This document shows, in pieces, positions 9,268 through 17,779 of a DNA stretch of 64,000 bases. The translations under genes were made by a program, and so were the position numbers. The stretch spans positions 1,240,001-1,304,000 of the forward strand of contig NZ_CP058552.1 in the NCBI RefSeq assembly GCF_013401555.1, given 5' to 3'. The first letter of the stretch is position 1, and the number at the start of each line of letters is the position of its first letter. The stretch is from Paenibacillus sp. E222 (GTDB taxonomy: Bacteria > Bacillota > Bacilli > Paenibacillales > Paenibacillaceae). Below the pieces are notes generated by a model. It had not been told where the DNA came from. It did no database searches and saw nothing but the letters and a program-made list of their open reading frames with translations.

Positions 9268-10545
9268 ATGGGATTGTTTGGAGACGATTTTTATTCAACC
9301 AAAGTATCAAGACGCGCCGAACCTGAACAGAAAGGTAAACTTCAGATCATTCGCCCTGGAGGCAGGGGCAGGGGACGGGACCGCTGGCAGAATCCACGCA
9401 AGTCACGCTCGGGCTTTAGCTCCACGGTTAAGGTAGCCGTGATCAGTTCGGTAATCAGCTCCATCGTGACCGTTACGCTGTTCAGCTTTATCATGCAGCC
9501 TGCATCATTACCTCTGGCGAACGCTGCAGGGAACGGCGGAGGCGGTACACAAACAGCGCAGGCGGCTGATCCGTACGACCGGATTATCCAGGCAGCGGCG
9601 AAGGTCCGCCCTTCCGTGGTGAGCATTGTGAATCATAAGACGGGCAGCAGCCTGTCGATGGAAGATTCCGCGTTGGGATCAGGGGTCATTTTCAAGAAGG
9701 AAGATGGCAAAGCCTACATCATGACCAACCATCACGTTGTGGAAGGCGCGAGTGATCTGGAGATTGTAACGGTGGATGGGGAAACGCATAAGGCGAAGTT
9801 GGTGGGCAAAGACCGAGTGAGTGACATTGCCGTATTGTCTGTGCAAGATGATAAGGGCATCGGTCCAGCGGCAGAGCTTGGTGATTCCAGCAAACTTCAG
9901 CGTGGTCAAACGGTGCTGGCGATCGGTAATCCGCTCGGTCTGGGTGGTACGCTAACATCCGGTATTGTCAGTTACACAGATCGTATTCTGCCGGTATCCA
10001 TTAATCAGGATGGTGTGTACGACTGGGAACAAAACGTGATTCAGACGGATGCGGCGATTAACGAAGGCAACAGTGGTGGGGCGTTGGCCGATCTTAACGG
10101 CAAATTGGTCGGCATCAACACGATGAAGATCTCGGATACAGGCGTTGAAGGCCTCGGCTTTGCGATTCCGATGAACGAAGTGATGAAAACAGTCGATTCC
10201 CTGCTGCTGAATGGTAAAGTATCTCGCCCATATCTGGGTGTGTATACCGTCGATCTGAGCAATCCGTACGCCCCACTGGATGACGAGCAGCGTAAAGACC
10301 TGAAGCTGCCATCCCACGTGGACAGCGGTGTGGTTGTACTGGAGGCGTCCGGTCCAGCATCCGAAGCGGGCATGAAGCTGAATGATGTCATTACGGAATT
10401 TGATGGGCAAAAAATTACCTCTACGCTTGATCTGCGGAAATATCTGTACGATAAGAAGAAGATCGGCGATATGATTGAAATCACCTTTTACCGGGACGGC
10501 AACGCCGAGAAGGTATCGGTGAAGCTCACGGATAAACCGGAGTAA
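9268..10545 (+). CDS. htrA: HtrA-type trypsin-like serine protease with PDZ domain
   Basis: A 425-residue membrane-anchored protease/chaperone that handles misfolded exported proteins. A cytoplasmic N-terminus of about 55 residues and one membrane segment near 58-80 precede the protease domain. The triad is visible in TNHHVVEGA (His), DIAVLSV (Asp) and NEGNSGGAL (Ser), followed by one PDZ domain near 325-415. I start at the ATG at 9268, with AAGGGGAGAGG just upstream, rather than the TTG at 9235. Position after walJ matches other Bacilli. Confidence 0.93.
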   Translation: MGLFGDDFYSTKVSRRAEPEQKGKLQIIRPGGRGRGRDRWQNPRKSRSGFSSTVKVAVISSVISSIVTVTLFSFIMQPASLPLANAAGNGGGGTQTAQAADPYDRIIQAAAKVRPSVVSIVNHKTGSSLSMEDSALGSGVIFKKEDGKAYIMTNHHVVEGASDLEIVTVDGETHKAKLVGKDRVSDIAVLSVQDDKGIGPAAELGDSSKLQRGQTVLAIGNPLGLGGTLTSGIVSYTDRILPVSINQDGVYDWEQNVIQTDAAINEGNSGGALADLNGKLVGINTMKISDTGVEGLGFAIPMNEVMKTVDSLLLNGKVSRPYLGVYTVDLSNPYAPLDDEQRKDLKLPSHVDSGVVVLEASGPASEAGMKLNDVITEFDGQKITSTLDLRKYLYDKKKIGDMIEITFYRDGNAEKVSVKLTDKPE

Positions 10546-10587
10546 GAGAATTGCTCTCATGTTCATGGCACACAGAGATAGGGTATT

Positions 10588-10626
10588 AAAAGAGAGTCGA
10601 CCAACTCGTTGATCCGCTCTTTTTTA
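10588..10626 (+). terminator. Terminator of htrA
   Basis: AAAAGAG pairs with CTCTTTT, extended by TCGAC with GTTGA past a small internal loop, and a T run follows, about 45 bases after the htrA stop. Confidence 0.75.
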
Positions 10627-10842
10627 TTGCACTAATCTTGATTTACATATAAACCAAATTCATGAGGTTACAGGGGGGATTTTGTCGTTTCCCTATGATA
10701 GTTAGGACCAGAGCCAAAGTCTCTATTATAGAGGGTTTCATTTATGGTAAACTGTTGGGAATGTGTTGGTGATGGGCGGCTGTGCGAGTAACATCTGTTT
10801 GTCGATCGGTATTCTCAATCTGGAGTGGAAGGGGTTAATTCA

Positions 10843-11364
10843 ATGAAACGTTTGACGAAAACCATGTTGGGGGGAACAGGCCTGGTATCTGCGCTGTTTG
10901 TTTTGTCCGCATGTACTTCTGAGGTGTCCCCGTCAGGGACTGCTGATGTTAGTGGTTTACAGGAGAAGATTACAGGTCTGGAGAAGAAGCTTGCGGACCA
11001 GAGCGAGAAGAATAGTGAGCAGAACAAAAAGATCGCGGATCTGGAGAAAAAGCTGGAGGAGCTGAGCTCCACCGTGATTGCGGTGAATGAGCCTGGAGGT
11101 AAAGCACCTGTTAGCTCGGGAAACAACGGATCGGCTGGAAAGGGCGATGGGGTGCTGATTACGTTTGCCCAGTATGAAAAGCTAGAGGTTGGCATGGCGG
11201 TAGAGGAAGTTATCGATATCCTTGGCGGTGAAGGCGAGGCATTGAGCGAAGCGGAAAATATGGTGGTCTACAATTATAAAGGCACCGGGGGTTCGGGAGC
11301 CAATGCAGTAATCGCATTCCAGGGCGGCAAGCTGCTGACGAAGGCGCAGTCGGGGCTGGAGTAA
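10843..11364 (+). CDS. Coiled-coil lipoprotein with SmpA-like C-terminal domain
   Basis: A 173-residue predicted lipoprotein. The signal peptide ends in the lipobox LSAC with Cys24, so it should be anchored to the outer face of the membrane. Residues about 35-80 form a strong heptad coiled coil (LEKKLADQSEKNSEQNKK). After a Gly/Ser linker the C-terminal 60 residues (YEKLEVGMAVEEV onward) look like the small SmpA/OmlA/BLIP-type fold. GGAAGGGG precedes the ATG at 10843; an in-frame ATG 18 bases upstream is less likely. Function is unknown. It is a single-gene unit with its own terminator. Confidence 0.82.
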   Translation: MKRLTKTMLGGTGLVSALFVLSACTSEVSPSGTADVSGLQEKITGLEKKLADQSEKNSEQNKKIADLEKKLEELSSTVIAVNEPGGKAPVSSGNNGSAGKGDGVLITFAQYEKLEVGMAVEEVIDILGGEGEALSEAENMVVYNYKGTGGSGANAVIAFQGGKLLTKAQSGLE

Positions 11365-11474
11365 GATCGATATTCATTGAGTATGGATTCGAATACAATA
11401 GATATGATGATTGCTTTCATGTGTCCGTTAATCTGAATAGTAACGACCGCATGGAATAGATTCGGAATTTGGAG

Positions 11475-11523
11475 AAGTGTTACTTTGGGATGCCAACCGG
11501 GTGTCGAGAAGTGACGCTTTTTT
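11475..11523 (+). terminator. Terminator downstream of the lipoprotein gene
   Basis: An 11-bp stem, 11475-11485 with 11509-11519 (two wobbles), has a 23-base loop and is followed by T's. The rest of the 11365-11693 gap shows no gene. Confidence 0.6.
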
Positions 11524-11693
11524 GGTTTTGTTTGTGCTGAAATGAGAGGACTGGTGGAAGTTGGACACGATAAATGGGGGCTAGGGGTTTCTTTTCCGCG
11601 GCAGGTGTGATAGAACAGAGAAGTGGCTATCCTGTATGGATAAGCGGTTGTGAATCGGGAGCATAGCTGGATACAGAAAGGATGCTTGAACGG

Positions 11694-11861
11694 ATGTACG
11701 TTGTATGCAAAGAACACGTGGACATCGCCATTGACATGTTTGTTGATGAGTATGAGGACGCTCCGGATATCGTTGATCTGAAGGAGACGGAATTTGCCGA
11801 TTGGGACCCGCCTGCGAAGTGCGCCGAGTGCGAACAGCACGCAGAATTCCTTGTCGTTTAG
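11694..11861 (+). CDS. CxxH/CxxC small protein (BA_5709 family)
   Basis: A 55-residue protein beginning MYVVCKEHVD with a CxxH pair at the start (CKEH) and a CxxC pair near the end (CAEC), plus many acidic residues between. This is the pattern of the small CxxH/CxxC family found next to htrA and rlmH in Bacillus; the neighbourhood here is the same. The cysteine/histidine set suggests a bound metal, probably zinc, but the role is not known. AAAGG lies about 12 bases before the ATG; an in-frame ATG at 11682 is too close to it. Confidence 0.8.
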   Translation: MYVVCKEHVDIAIDMFVDEYEDAPDIVDLKETEFADWDPPAKCAECEQHAEFLVV

Positions 11862-11962
11862 CGTACTGTAGGAAATGGATGGCTGGAGGTGTGACTTTAG
11901 GTGGCGCTTCGAGCTAGAAATCACTTTCCATCCGGTATGAACATCACAGCAAGAAGCCAAGG

Positions 11963-11985
11963 AGAGCGTGATGAGCGCTCTTTTT
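11963..11985 (+). terminator. Terminator of the CxxH/CxxC gene
   Basis: AGAGCG and CGCTCT pair around a 7-base loop and five T's follow (11981-11985). It lies about 100 bases after the stop. Confidence 0.7.
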
Positions 11986-12274
11986 GTGTTTGTTGGGGAG
12001 TGGTGGGGTTGGTAGGCAGCGTGGAGTTGGGCTTGGATCGTAGGGGCTAATGTGGAATTAGGCGAGAGTAGGAGTTAAAGTTAGGTAGGTGCCAAGTTCC
12101 GAGATGGGAGCCAGCTAGGTTGTAACAACGGTGCAAGGTGCAGGTAATCGAAGCCTGGGCATGGGAGAAAGTGACGTTGGGTAACCTTGATGTGGGTAGG
12201 GACGTGGATGTAGACGAGCCTAGTAGCTCTAATGAACCTGATACTTCTTATTCGTGGCAAATACCGTCTGGTTA

Positions 12275-12423
12275 AAATCTAACGAATCGTAGACACGTTA
12301 CATTACTGAAAAGGCCTCGAGACAGGTGGGAAGAGCTCGTTTTGAATGGGATAGCGTGTTTCAGATTCGTTAGATTTTAAAGGAGCCGAAATGAGGCTGA
12401 GTAAGGTGTGTGGGGTTCGTTAG
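12275..12423 (+). repeat. ~150-bp intergenic repeat, copy B
   Basis: This is the second copy of the element at 6338. Blocks are AAATCTAACGAA at 12275-12286, ACACGTTA near 12293, CAGATTCGTTAGATT at 12362-12376 and GTTCGTTAG at 12415-12423. Block spacings are within one base of copy A (101/102 and 62/62). Middle positions are partly conserved (GTGGGAA near 12327, GGATAGCGTGTTT near 12349). The surrounding 11862-12532 interval holds no gene apart from this element and the terminator at 11963. Confidence 0.7.
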
Positions 12424-12532
12424 AATTGGAGAGATATGTAGTAAAGGTAACACAGTTGGAACGAATGATGCTGTGAAGCATCTACTTATAGATTATTGCG
12501 AAAAAAAGATAATTTAGGAGGAATGAATCTTC

Positions 12533-13012
12533 ATGTTGATTCAGATTATTGGCGTAGGCAAACTGAAGGAAAAATATTTGACGCTGGGCATTCAGGAATA
12601 TGCCAAGCGCCTCGCCCCGTACATCAAATTTCAGATGATCGAGGTCGCAGACGAAAAAGCGCCCGACACCCTGAGCGAAGCTGAGGTGCGGGCGGTGAAG
12701 GAGCGCGAGGGTGAACGCATCCTCGCGCATGTGAAGAGCGAGGCGCATGTCGTCGCGCTCGCATTGGACGGCCAGCTCTGGAGTTCCGAGGAGCTGGCTA
12801 TGGAGATCGACAAGCTCGGCACGTATGGGACGAGCCATGTCGTGTTTGTCATCGGAGGAAGCCATGGGCTCTCCGATGAGGTGCTGCGCCGCGCGAAGCA
12901 GCGCTTGAGCTTCGGGCGCATGACCCTGCCGCATCAGCTCATGAGGCTGGTGCTGGTGGAGCAGATTTATCGCGCAGTGAAGATTAATCGGAATGAACCG
13001 TACCATAAGTAA
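12533..13012 (+). CDS. rlmH: 23S rRNA pseudouridine(1915) N3-methyltransferase RlmH
   Basis: A 159-residue SPOUT-family methyltransferase that modifies the 23S rRNA pseudouridine at position 1915. It is full length, with [14 protein letters not shown] forming the knotted SAM-binding region and the conserved C-terminal NEPYHK. AGGAGG lies 11 bases before the ATG. Its last 18 bases are the attachment sequence repeated four more times downstream. The insertion leaves the protein intact because the duplicated segment restores the same last codons. The recombinase gene on the other strand ends inside it. Confidence 0.97.
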   Translation: MLIQIIGVGKLKEKYLTLGIQEYAKRLAPYIKFQMIEVADEKAPDTLSEAEVRAVKEREGERILAHVKSEAHVVALALDGQLWSSEELAMEIDKLGTYGTSHVVFVIGGSHGLSDEVLRRAKQRLSFGRMTLPHQLMRLVLVEQIYRAVKINRNEPYHK

Positions 13013-14537
13013 GCACAAAGTCGTCGTTAATTGAAGCGTCAAAGAACAATTCAATGTCCTTGACGCTTCTTTCGTCGGGATTGTTTCCAACGTTAACAGT
13101 GATCTTGTTGATGATGGAGTGAAGTAGGTCTTTTTGTTTCACTGGTTCAACCTTCGTTATTACCATTGAGAAGCCCATTAAGACTTGATGAACCTGTTCA
13201 AAAGACACCTCTTTTATGGTTGGTCTATTGAGTTCATACTCTGTATCCTTCTTTGTTTCAATCAGCTTTTTCTTTTCATCTTCCAACGTACCCAACTTCT
13301 CCACTACAGATGAAGGGGGATTGTCTGTAGTTACGATCACATCAATTAACCGCTTAATGTTTCTCTCAATATTCAGAAGTTGCTCCTGAATATATTCAAG
13401 TTGATCTTGGAGGGGTTGTTTTAATGTTCTGACCTTCCCGTTTACATTCCCCACAATTTTCTCTAAGAGATCGGGATTGGATGTAATCTGCTCGATTCTC
13501 TTAAAGACGAAGGCTTCAGCTTCATCTGCCCTTACTAAATTGGTCTTACATACAGCAGAGCCTTTAGAGCGTAATGCCGCACATTGATAATAACGGAGGT
13601 ATTCACCAGTGGAGTTTTTAGTTCTATGTCCGATCATTCCCTGTCCGCACATTGGACAACGCAATAGGGTAGTAAGTGGGAAGTGACCGTGAAAGGTTTT
13701 TGTAGGCTTGTGAGATTTCATTTCATTCATTGATTTAGCTTTCTCCCAAACAGCCAGATCGATTATAGGTTCATGCTCACCTTGGACAAGAGTATAGTTT
13801 TCATTCTTACCTGCTCTTCTCCTTTCGTTCCAATTTTGAACCTGATTAAACCGAATGAAGCCCGCATACAAAGGATTAATGATAATTGTACGTATTGTTG
13901 GGATGGCGAAGAAGGCGTTCTTTTTGGTTTTGTAGCCCTCTTTGTTCAACTGGTTAGCAATCGCTTTATAGCCCTTACCATTGATGTAAAGGTCAAATAT
14001 ATAGCGTACAAGGGTGGCTTCTTTTTCATCAATAATAAGCTGTTTGTTTACTGACTTGTAGCCTAATACAATACCACCATTCCATTTGCCTTGTTCGGCA
14101 CGTTCGTTCATACCCATTTTCACGTTCTCAATGATTTGATTTCTTTCTAACTCAGCAAAGCTTCCTAATATTTGTAACATCAACTTACCTACTGGGGTAG
14201 AAGCATCGATGTTTTCACTAAGGCTGAAGAAAGCAACTGAGTTTTTTTCAAGCGTATCAATGATCTGAAGAAAATCCAATTGCTTCCGTGACATTCGGTT
14301 AATTCTCCATACTGCCACCATATCAAACAGACCGTTTCCGCTATCGGCTAGAAGCATCTTTAGATTCGGTCTATCCTCGATATTCTTACCGCTGTATCCA
14401 TCATCCTTATAAACATTTACAATTTCATAGCCCTTATTCTCAAAATGACTTTTTAGCACATTGATTTGGGCATCAATTGAGTAACCTTCTTTAACTTGCT
14501 CTTCTGTCGAAACACGTATATACAATGCTACCCTCAT
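12984..14537 (-). CDS. Large serine recombinase (integrase) of the rlmH-inserted element
   Basis: A 517-residue site-specific recombinase, the likely integrase/excisionase of the cassette. The resolvase domain starts [10 protein letters not shown] with the catalytic Ser10 and contains [10 protein letters not shown] and [11 protein letters not shown] recombinase domain follows near 160-270, then a zinc ribbon ([11 protein letters not shown], later C..C) and a C-terminal coiled coil. The N-terminus is of the phage/ICE type, not the staphylococcal Ccr type. Its last codons and stop are read from the antisense strand of rlmH, so the C-terminus depends on where the element sits. It overlaps the XRE gene by four bases (ATGA) and so is coupled to it. 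Confidence 0.93.
   Translation of the reverse strand: MRVALYIRVSTEEQVKEGYSIDAQINVLKSHFENKGYEIVNVYKDDGYSGKNIEDRPNLKMLLADSGNGLFDMVAVWRINRMSRKQLDFLQIIDTLEKNSVAFFSLSENIDASTPVGKLMLQILGSFAELERNQIIENVKMGMNERAEQGKWNGGIVLGYKSVNKQLIIDEKEATLVRYIFDLYINGKGYKAIANQLNKEGYKTKKNAFFAIPTIRTIIINPLYAGFIRFNQVQNWNERRRAGKNENYTLVQGEHEPIIDLAVWEKAKSMNEMKSHKPTKTFHGHFPLTTLLRCPMCGQGMIGHRTKNSTGEYLRYYQCAALRSKGSAVCKTNLVRADEAEAFVFKRIEQITSNPDLLEKIVGNVNGKVRTLKQPLQDQLEYIQEQLLNIERNIKRLIDVIVTTDNPPSSVVEKLGTLEDEKKKLIETKKDTEYELNRPTIKEVSFEQVHQVLMGFSMVITKVEPVKQKDLLHSIINKITVNVGNNPDERSVKDIELFFDASINDDFVLTYGTVHSD
12995..13012 (+). repeat. Attachment-type site 1 (rlmH 3' end)
   Basis: GAACCGTACCATAAGTAA encodes E-P-Y-H-K-stop of RlmH. It matches the core of the site used by staphylococcal SCC elements (TATCATAAxTxx) with one change, and recurs at 18773, 19561, 32423 and 48277 in the same orientation. 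Confidence 0.8.
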
Positions 14538-15136
14538 CGCTCCATATCCTCCGTATCAACCTCATCGTCTGCAAAGAACGCATCGTTCTGTTTGTTTCGA
14601 ACGTATTCAGTTACCCAACGTAATACTTCCCTTTTGCTTTTGGAATCAAGTGAAGCGATATTATTTTCGAACAAGGAACAGAAGAACTCGAAATCTTCTT
14701 CCTCTTCGGTAAGCATAGCTAAGTTACCAATGACCTTCTCTGCTCTGGATAGATCAAACTGAATAAAGCTGGTTAAGGTGTTTTCGAAGATGGATTGTTT
14801 CTTATGGATTTCGTCATACCTCTTTGAATACCATCCAGAAGCCCATTTCTCTTCCTCTTGCTCCATCAATTTTATATTCATCTCTAGATTTGTTTTCTCT
14901 CGTTCAGGTGAGATGAATCCAAAGAAGTCCAAAATACCTTCAATTTTAGATTCGTCGACTCCAAGTTCGTTAAGCAGAGCGTAACAGGTATTGTAATCGG
15001 GATTCTTTATCTTTCCGTTTTCAAGTTGTGAGACGTACGTTACTGCTTTTCCAACTTTCGAAGACAGAACCTTAGAGGAGATACCTGCGGTTGTCCGTAT
15101 TCTTTTGAGTTCTTGTCCGAAATCAATACCGTTCAC
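14534..15136 (-). CDS. XRE-family regulator coupled to the recombinase
   Basis: A 200-residue protein with an N-terminal Cro/CI-type helix-turn-helix (FGQELKRIRTTAGISSKVLS then VSQLENGKIKNPD) and a longer acidic helical C-terminal part of unknown role. I start at the GTG at 15136, eight bases after GGGAGG; the ATG at 15142 is too close to that site. Its stop overlaps the recombinase start. The divergent promoter region carries GTAGCATG boxes, likely its own operators, so it probably represses recombinase and the divergent genes. Confidence 0.85.
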   Translation of the reverse strand: MNGIDFGQELKRIRTTAGISSKVLSSKVGKAVTYVSQLENGKIKNPDYNTCYALLNELGVDESKIEGILDFFGFISPEREKTNLEMNIKLMEQEEEKWASGWYSKRYDEIHKKQSIFENTLTSFIQFDLSRAEKVIGNLAMLTEEEEDFEFFCSLFENNIASLDSKSKREVLRWVTEYVRNKQNDAFFADDEVDTEDMER

Positions 15137-15173
15137 GTTCATTCCTCCCTTTGATACTCTTAATGATAGCATA

Positions 15174-15235
15174 TAGTAGCATGAATTTCAATACATGCAA
15201 TTTAATACTTGATTTTCATGCTACCACATGCTACT
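15174..15235. promoter_or_regulatory. GTAGCATG operator cluster in the divergent promoter region
   Basis: TAGTAGCATGAA at 15174-15185, TTCATGCTAC at 15215-15224 and CATGCTAC at 15228-15235 are copies of one half-site in both orientations. They sit between the XRE gene and the rightward genes, as expected for its operators. Confidence 0.6.
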
Positions 15236-15276
15236 GTAGTAATACAAACTTACTTGTAACGGAGGGAACAGACGGA

Positions 15277-15558
15277 ATGAACACAATTAACCGACTTGAT
15301 GTTTTTATAGATAGGGTGTCGAGTATTGTACTAGACTTTCTTTCTAGTGAAGCGGGCGAAGCTAATGATGAATGGGGCATTGCACCAGCAGTGTTTACGC
15401 AGTGTTGGTCAGTTGATGAGGATTGGATAAGTGAACAAGATAGGGTATTTGCCGAATTTCTTGAATCATTAACACCAGCAGAATACCACAGTTATTTCGC
15501 AGAGCAAGAAGAAGCCAGAAGAGTCTATTGGGAGTTAGAGATGGCAATGGTAGCATGA
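15277..15558 (+). CDS. Small acidic protein of the integrative element, function unknown
   Basis: A 93-residue acidic protein (starts MNTINRLDVFIDRVSSIV). The ATG at 15277 has GGAGGG ten bases upstream; the frame is open further upstream into the operator region but has no ribosome site there. It has many Glu, Asp and aromatic residues (EYHSYFAEQEEARRVYWELE) and no recognised domain. It is first in the rightward run before the Rep-like gene, and its stop overlaps a GTAGCATG inverted repeat, so it is probably controlled by the XRE protein. Confidence 0.65.
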   Translation: MNTINRLDVFIDRVSSIVLDFLSSEAGEANDEWGIAPAVFTQCWSVDEDWISEQDRVFAEFLESLTPAEYHSYFAEQEEARRVYWELEMAMVA

Positions 15559-15586
15559 CAGTGGACATAAATTTGGTCATGCTACC
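15549..15586. promoter_or_regulatory. GTAGCATG inverted repeat between the small gene and the Rep-like gene
   Basis: GGTAGCATGAC (15549-15559) and GTCATGCTACC (15576-15586) are perfect 11-base inverted arms 16 bases apart. The same half-site occurs three times at 15174-15235. It could be a second operator of the XRE protein or a hairpin. Confidence 0.6.
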
Positions 15587-15685
15587 CTCTATATTAATAG
15601 CACACTACATGGTGTGTTAGATACGGATGTAATGAAAGAATTATATATCGTTTGTAGATCAAGATTTTGACAAGGGGGAATAATT

Positions 15686-16513
15686 ATGTTGAAGAGTATA
15701 CAGATCGACACGCTTCATCTAGTGGCGAAGCTGACTAACGATCAGAAGGACGAATTGTATGATCTAATTGATTTTGGTAAAGATTTCGGTGAGGGCTTTA
15801 AGGTTTACTGGAAGGGGAATGCCGTGTATAAGCACATCATCCATTCGAAAGAACCATTCTTCATGGTATTCTTTGAGCCGAGGGTGAGGACAGGACTATG
15901 GACAAAGTCGCACTATGACATACTAGTTATACTCCAACAAGAAGCGATACAGTCAAAACCAGCAATTCTTGAATTGATCTTCAATATTGGAGATTGGCGA
16001 GTAAAGCGAATGGACATTGCCTATGATTGGTCAACTCCGATAAGCCAGCATTTCATTTGGAAAAATGCAAACGTGAAAAAGGATGAGGTTATCGGTAATC
16101 AGAACTACTATCTTTACGGTATTAGAAGTGAAAACCGAGCAGTAATATACGATAAGAAGTTACAGCTAAAACAGAAAAAGAATATAGAAATACCAGAAGA
16201 ACATCTAACAAGGCTAGAAATCCGTATTCGTCCTAAGCTGAACAATTTGTCAGTAAGTGCGAATAACCTTGAATGGTTGAGAAAGCACTTAGACAAATTC
16301 ATCTTTGTTGAAAATGCAGCGAAGCTATCACGATGTTTGAAGGAACAGGATAGGAAGGCATTTCGGGCATTAAGACGTAATACAAGAATGGATTGGTCGG
16401 CATACGGTGGGGATTCAGTTAAACGAAGAATCAGAGAGAAAGCAAAAGAACAATCCGTAAATTTGTTCGATCTCTTCATGTCTCATAGAGTGCAAATGAA
16501 TATGACAGCATAA
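15686..16513 (+). CDS. Replication-initiation-like protein (Rep_trans-like)
   Basis: A 275-residue basic protein. The stretch WRVKRMDIAYDW near residues 107-118 and YDKKLQL near 154 resemble rolling-circle initiators of the Rep_trans/pT181-like group, and the C-terminus is strongly basic (AFRALRRNTRM, VKRRIREKAKE). AAGGGGG precedes the ATG. A strong terminator follows four bases after the stop. If it is an initiator, the excised element could replicate as a circle. The family call rests on pattern only; no catalytic Tyr was proven. Confidence 0.55.
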   Translation: MLKSIQIDTLHLVAKLTNDQKDELYDLIDFGKDFGEGFKVYWKGNAVYKHIIHSKEPFFMVFFEPRVRTGLWTKSHYDILVILQQEAIQSKPAILELIFNIGDWRVKRMDIAYDWSTPISQHFIWKNANVKKDEVIGNQNYYLYGIRSENRAVIYDKKLQLKQKKNIEIPEEHLTRLEIRIRPKLNNLSVSANNLEWLRKHLDKFIFVENAAKLSRCLKEQDRKAFRALRRNTRMDWSAYGGDSVKRRIREKAKEQSVNLFDLFMSHRVQMNMTA

Positions 16514-16516
16514 CCC

Positions 16517-16552
16517 AGAATCCTGCTTCTACACGAAGTAGGATTCTTTTTT
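16517..16552 (+). terminator. Terminator of the Rep-like gene
   Basis: AGAATCCTGCTTC pairs with GAAGTAGGATTCT (one mismatch) around a 5-base loop, followed by T's. Confidence 0.88.
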
Positions 16553-16584
16553 GTATCCGTGAATTGGTCTGAGATTGAAAATGA

Positions 16585-16602
16585 CACATCTTTCGACCGA
16601 CT
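16585..16602 (+). repeat. 18-bp direct repeat, left of the resolvase gene
   Basis: CACATCTTTCGACCGACT; the copy at 17652-17669 differs at two positions. The pair encloses the resolvase gene and could be its recombination sites or the edges of a small inserted module. Confidence 0.5.
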
Positions 16603-16781
16603 GATGTTATTTTTTTACGATACGATAAGGATATGTAGCCGAAAACCGAGCAATATAAAGTTGTTTATCGTCAAAGAAATAGCATGAGACTGAAAATAAG
16701 TATTTGGGAGATAGTACAGGTAATCGTGAGTGTACACGAGTATAAGTAACATTTGCTCGTTAGATTGCGATAGACATAGGT

Positions 16782-17339
16782 TTATTGTTCATATTCCTTG
16801 ACACGACGATAGAAAGTATTTGGCTTCATGTCAAGTCTTCTCATGGCTTCTGTCGCAGTGATTTGTTCTGCCTTCCATTCTTTATATACCTTCTCAAAGA
16901 CAGGTGTAATCGCTTGTTTGGGTCTTCCAAACTTCACTCCCTTGTTCAAGGCAACTTCAATACCTTCGGCTTGTCGTTGCTTGATATTATCCCTTTCAAG
17001 TTCATACAAAGCACCGAAGACGGTCAGCATAAACTTCCCTTGTGGAGTGCCTGTATCAATACTCTCCTTTAAGCTAACAAGCTGTACTCCCTTTGCTTCG
17101 CACTCTTTAACAATGCTCAGGAAGTCATAGGTGCTTCTAGCAAGCCGTGAGATTGATTCTATGTAAATTGTGTCGCCTTCTCTTACGAAGTCTAATAGGG
17201 CTTGTAGTTGAGGTCTGTTGCGGTCTTTACCACTGATCTTCTCAGTGAACCATTTACCGATTTGGTGTTGCTCTAATGCTTTCAATTGCCGTTCTTCATT
17301 TTGTTCAGCGGTTGATACTCTGACATAAGCAACGTTCAT
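16782..17339 (-). CDS. Small serine resolvase/invertase
   Basis: A 185-residue resolvase-family protein. The catalytic Ser is in VAYVRVSTAEQ; IESISRLARSTYDFL and GALYELERDNIKQRQAEGI are typical. A C-terminal helix-turn-helix follows (ITATEAMRRLDMKPNTFYRRVKEY). I choose the second Met (17339) because AGGAG is about nine bases before it, while the first (17348) touches the site. It faces left like the large recombinase but is separate from it. It lies between two 18-bp direct repeats. It may resolve dimers of the circular element or invert DNA. Confidence 0.88.
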   Translation of the reverse strand: MNVAYVRVSTAEQNEERQLKALEQHQIGKWFTEKISGKDRNRPQLQALLDFVREGDTIYIESISRLARSTYDFLSIVKECEAKGVQLVSLKESIDTGTPQGKFMLTVFGALYELERDNIKQRQAEGIEVALNKGVKFGRPKQAITPVFEKVYKEWKAEQITATEAMRRLDMKPNTFYRRVKEYEQ

Positions 17340-17779
17340 CTTGTTCATCTCCTATGCACCGTTCTATGTCATAAAGTATATCAACGATTATGAAATGTTT
17401 CAATAGTCACAATAGACATTTTGACATTAAGTTTTGAAGGGTAATAGAACCTTGTCAATTCGTATAGTTTTTGACATAAGCCGTAAGGGCGAAAGTGGGC
17501 TTGTGATGAGTTCTAACGATTGCCCTTAAACTGGTATGGAAGCAACCTCTAAACACGTCAGAAAGGATGCTGAACGGTCTGGCGACCTATTGAAGGGTGG
17601 GGGGATAGTTAACATCATTTTTGTGTTTGTTGTTTTCAAATATGTTGTAGGCACATCAATCGACCGACTATGAGTCTAATTCGAACCGATACGAGAGTTT
17701 GCAATTACCAACATGTGGTATAATTAAGAGAAGCAGTATGACGGTGAATGAACTATTTTTAGAATCGAGGGTAGTTTAT
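17340..17779. other. Gene-free interval between resolvase and hydrolase genes
   Basis: This AT-rich stretch holds the right copy of the 18-bp repeat (17652-17669) and presumably the promoters of the two divergent genes. The open frame of the next gene extends back to 17699 but without a good ribosome site. I see no other gene. Confidence 0.5.
17652..17669 (+). repeat. 18-bp direct repeat, right of the resolvase gene
   Basis: CACATCAATCGACCGACT, 16 of 18 bases as at 16585-16602, same orientation, 1067 bases apart. Confidence 0.5.

Noticed and set aside
12984..14537. Naming the recombinase CcrA/B/C
   Set aside because: Its N-terminus (YIRVSTEEQ) and zinc ribbon fit the general phage/ICE large serine recombinases; Ccr-specific features were not seen.
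16732..16751. TATAAGTAAC resembling the site core
   Set aside because: It lacks TATCATAA and the E-P-Y-H-K codons; likely chance.
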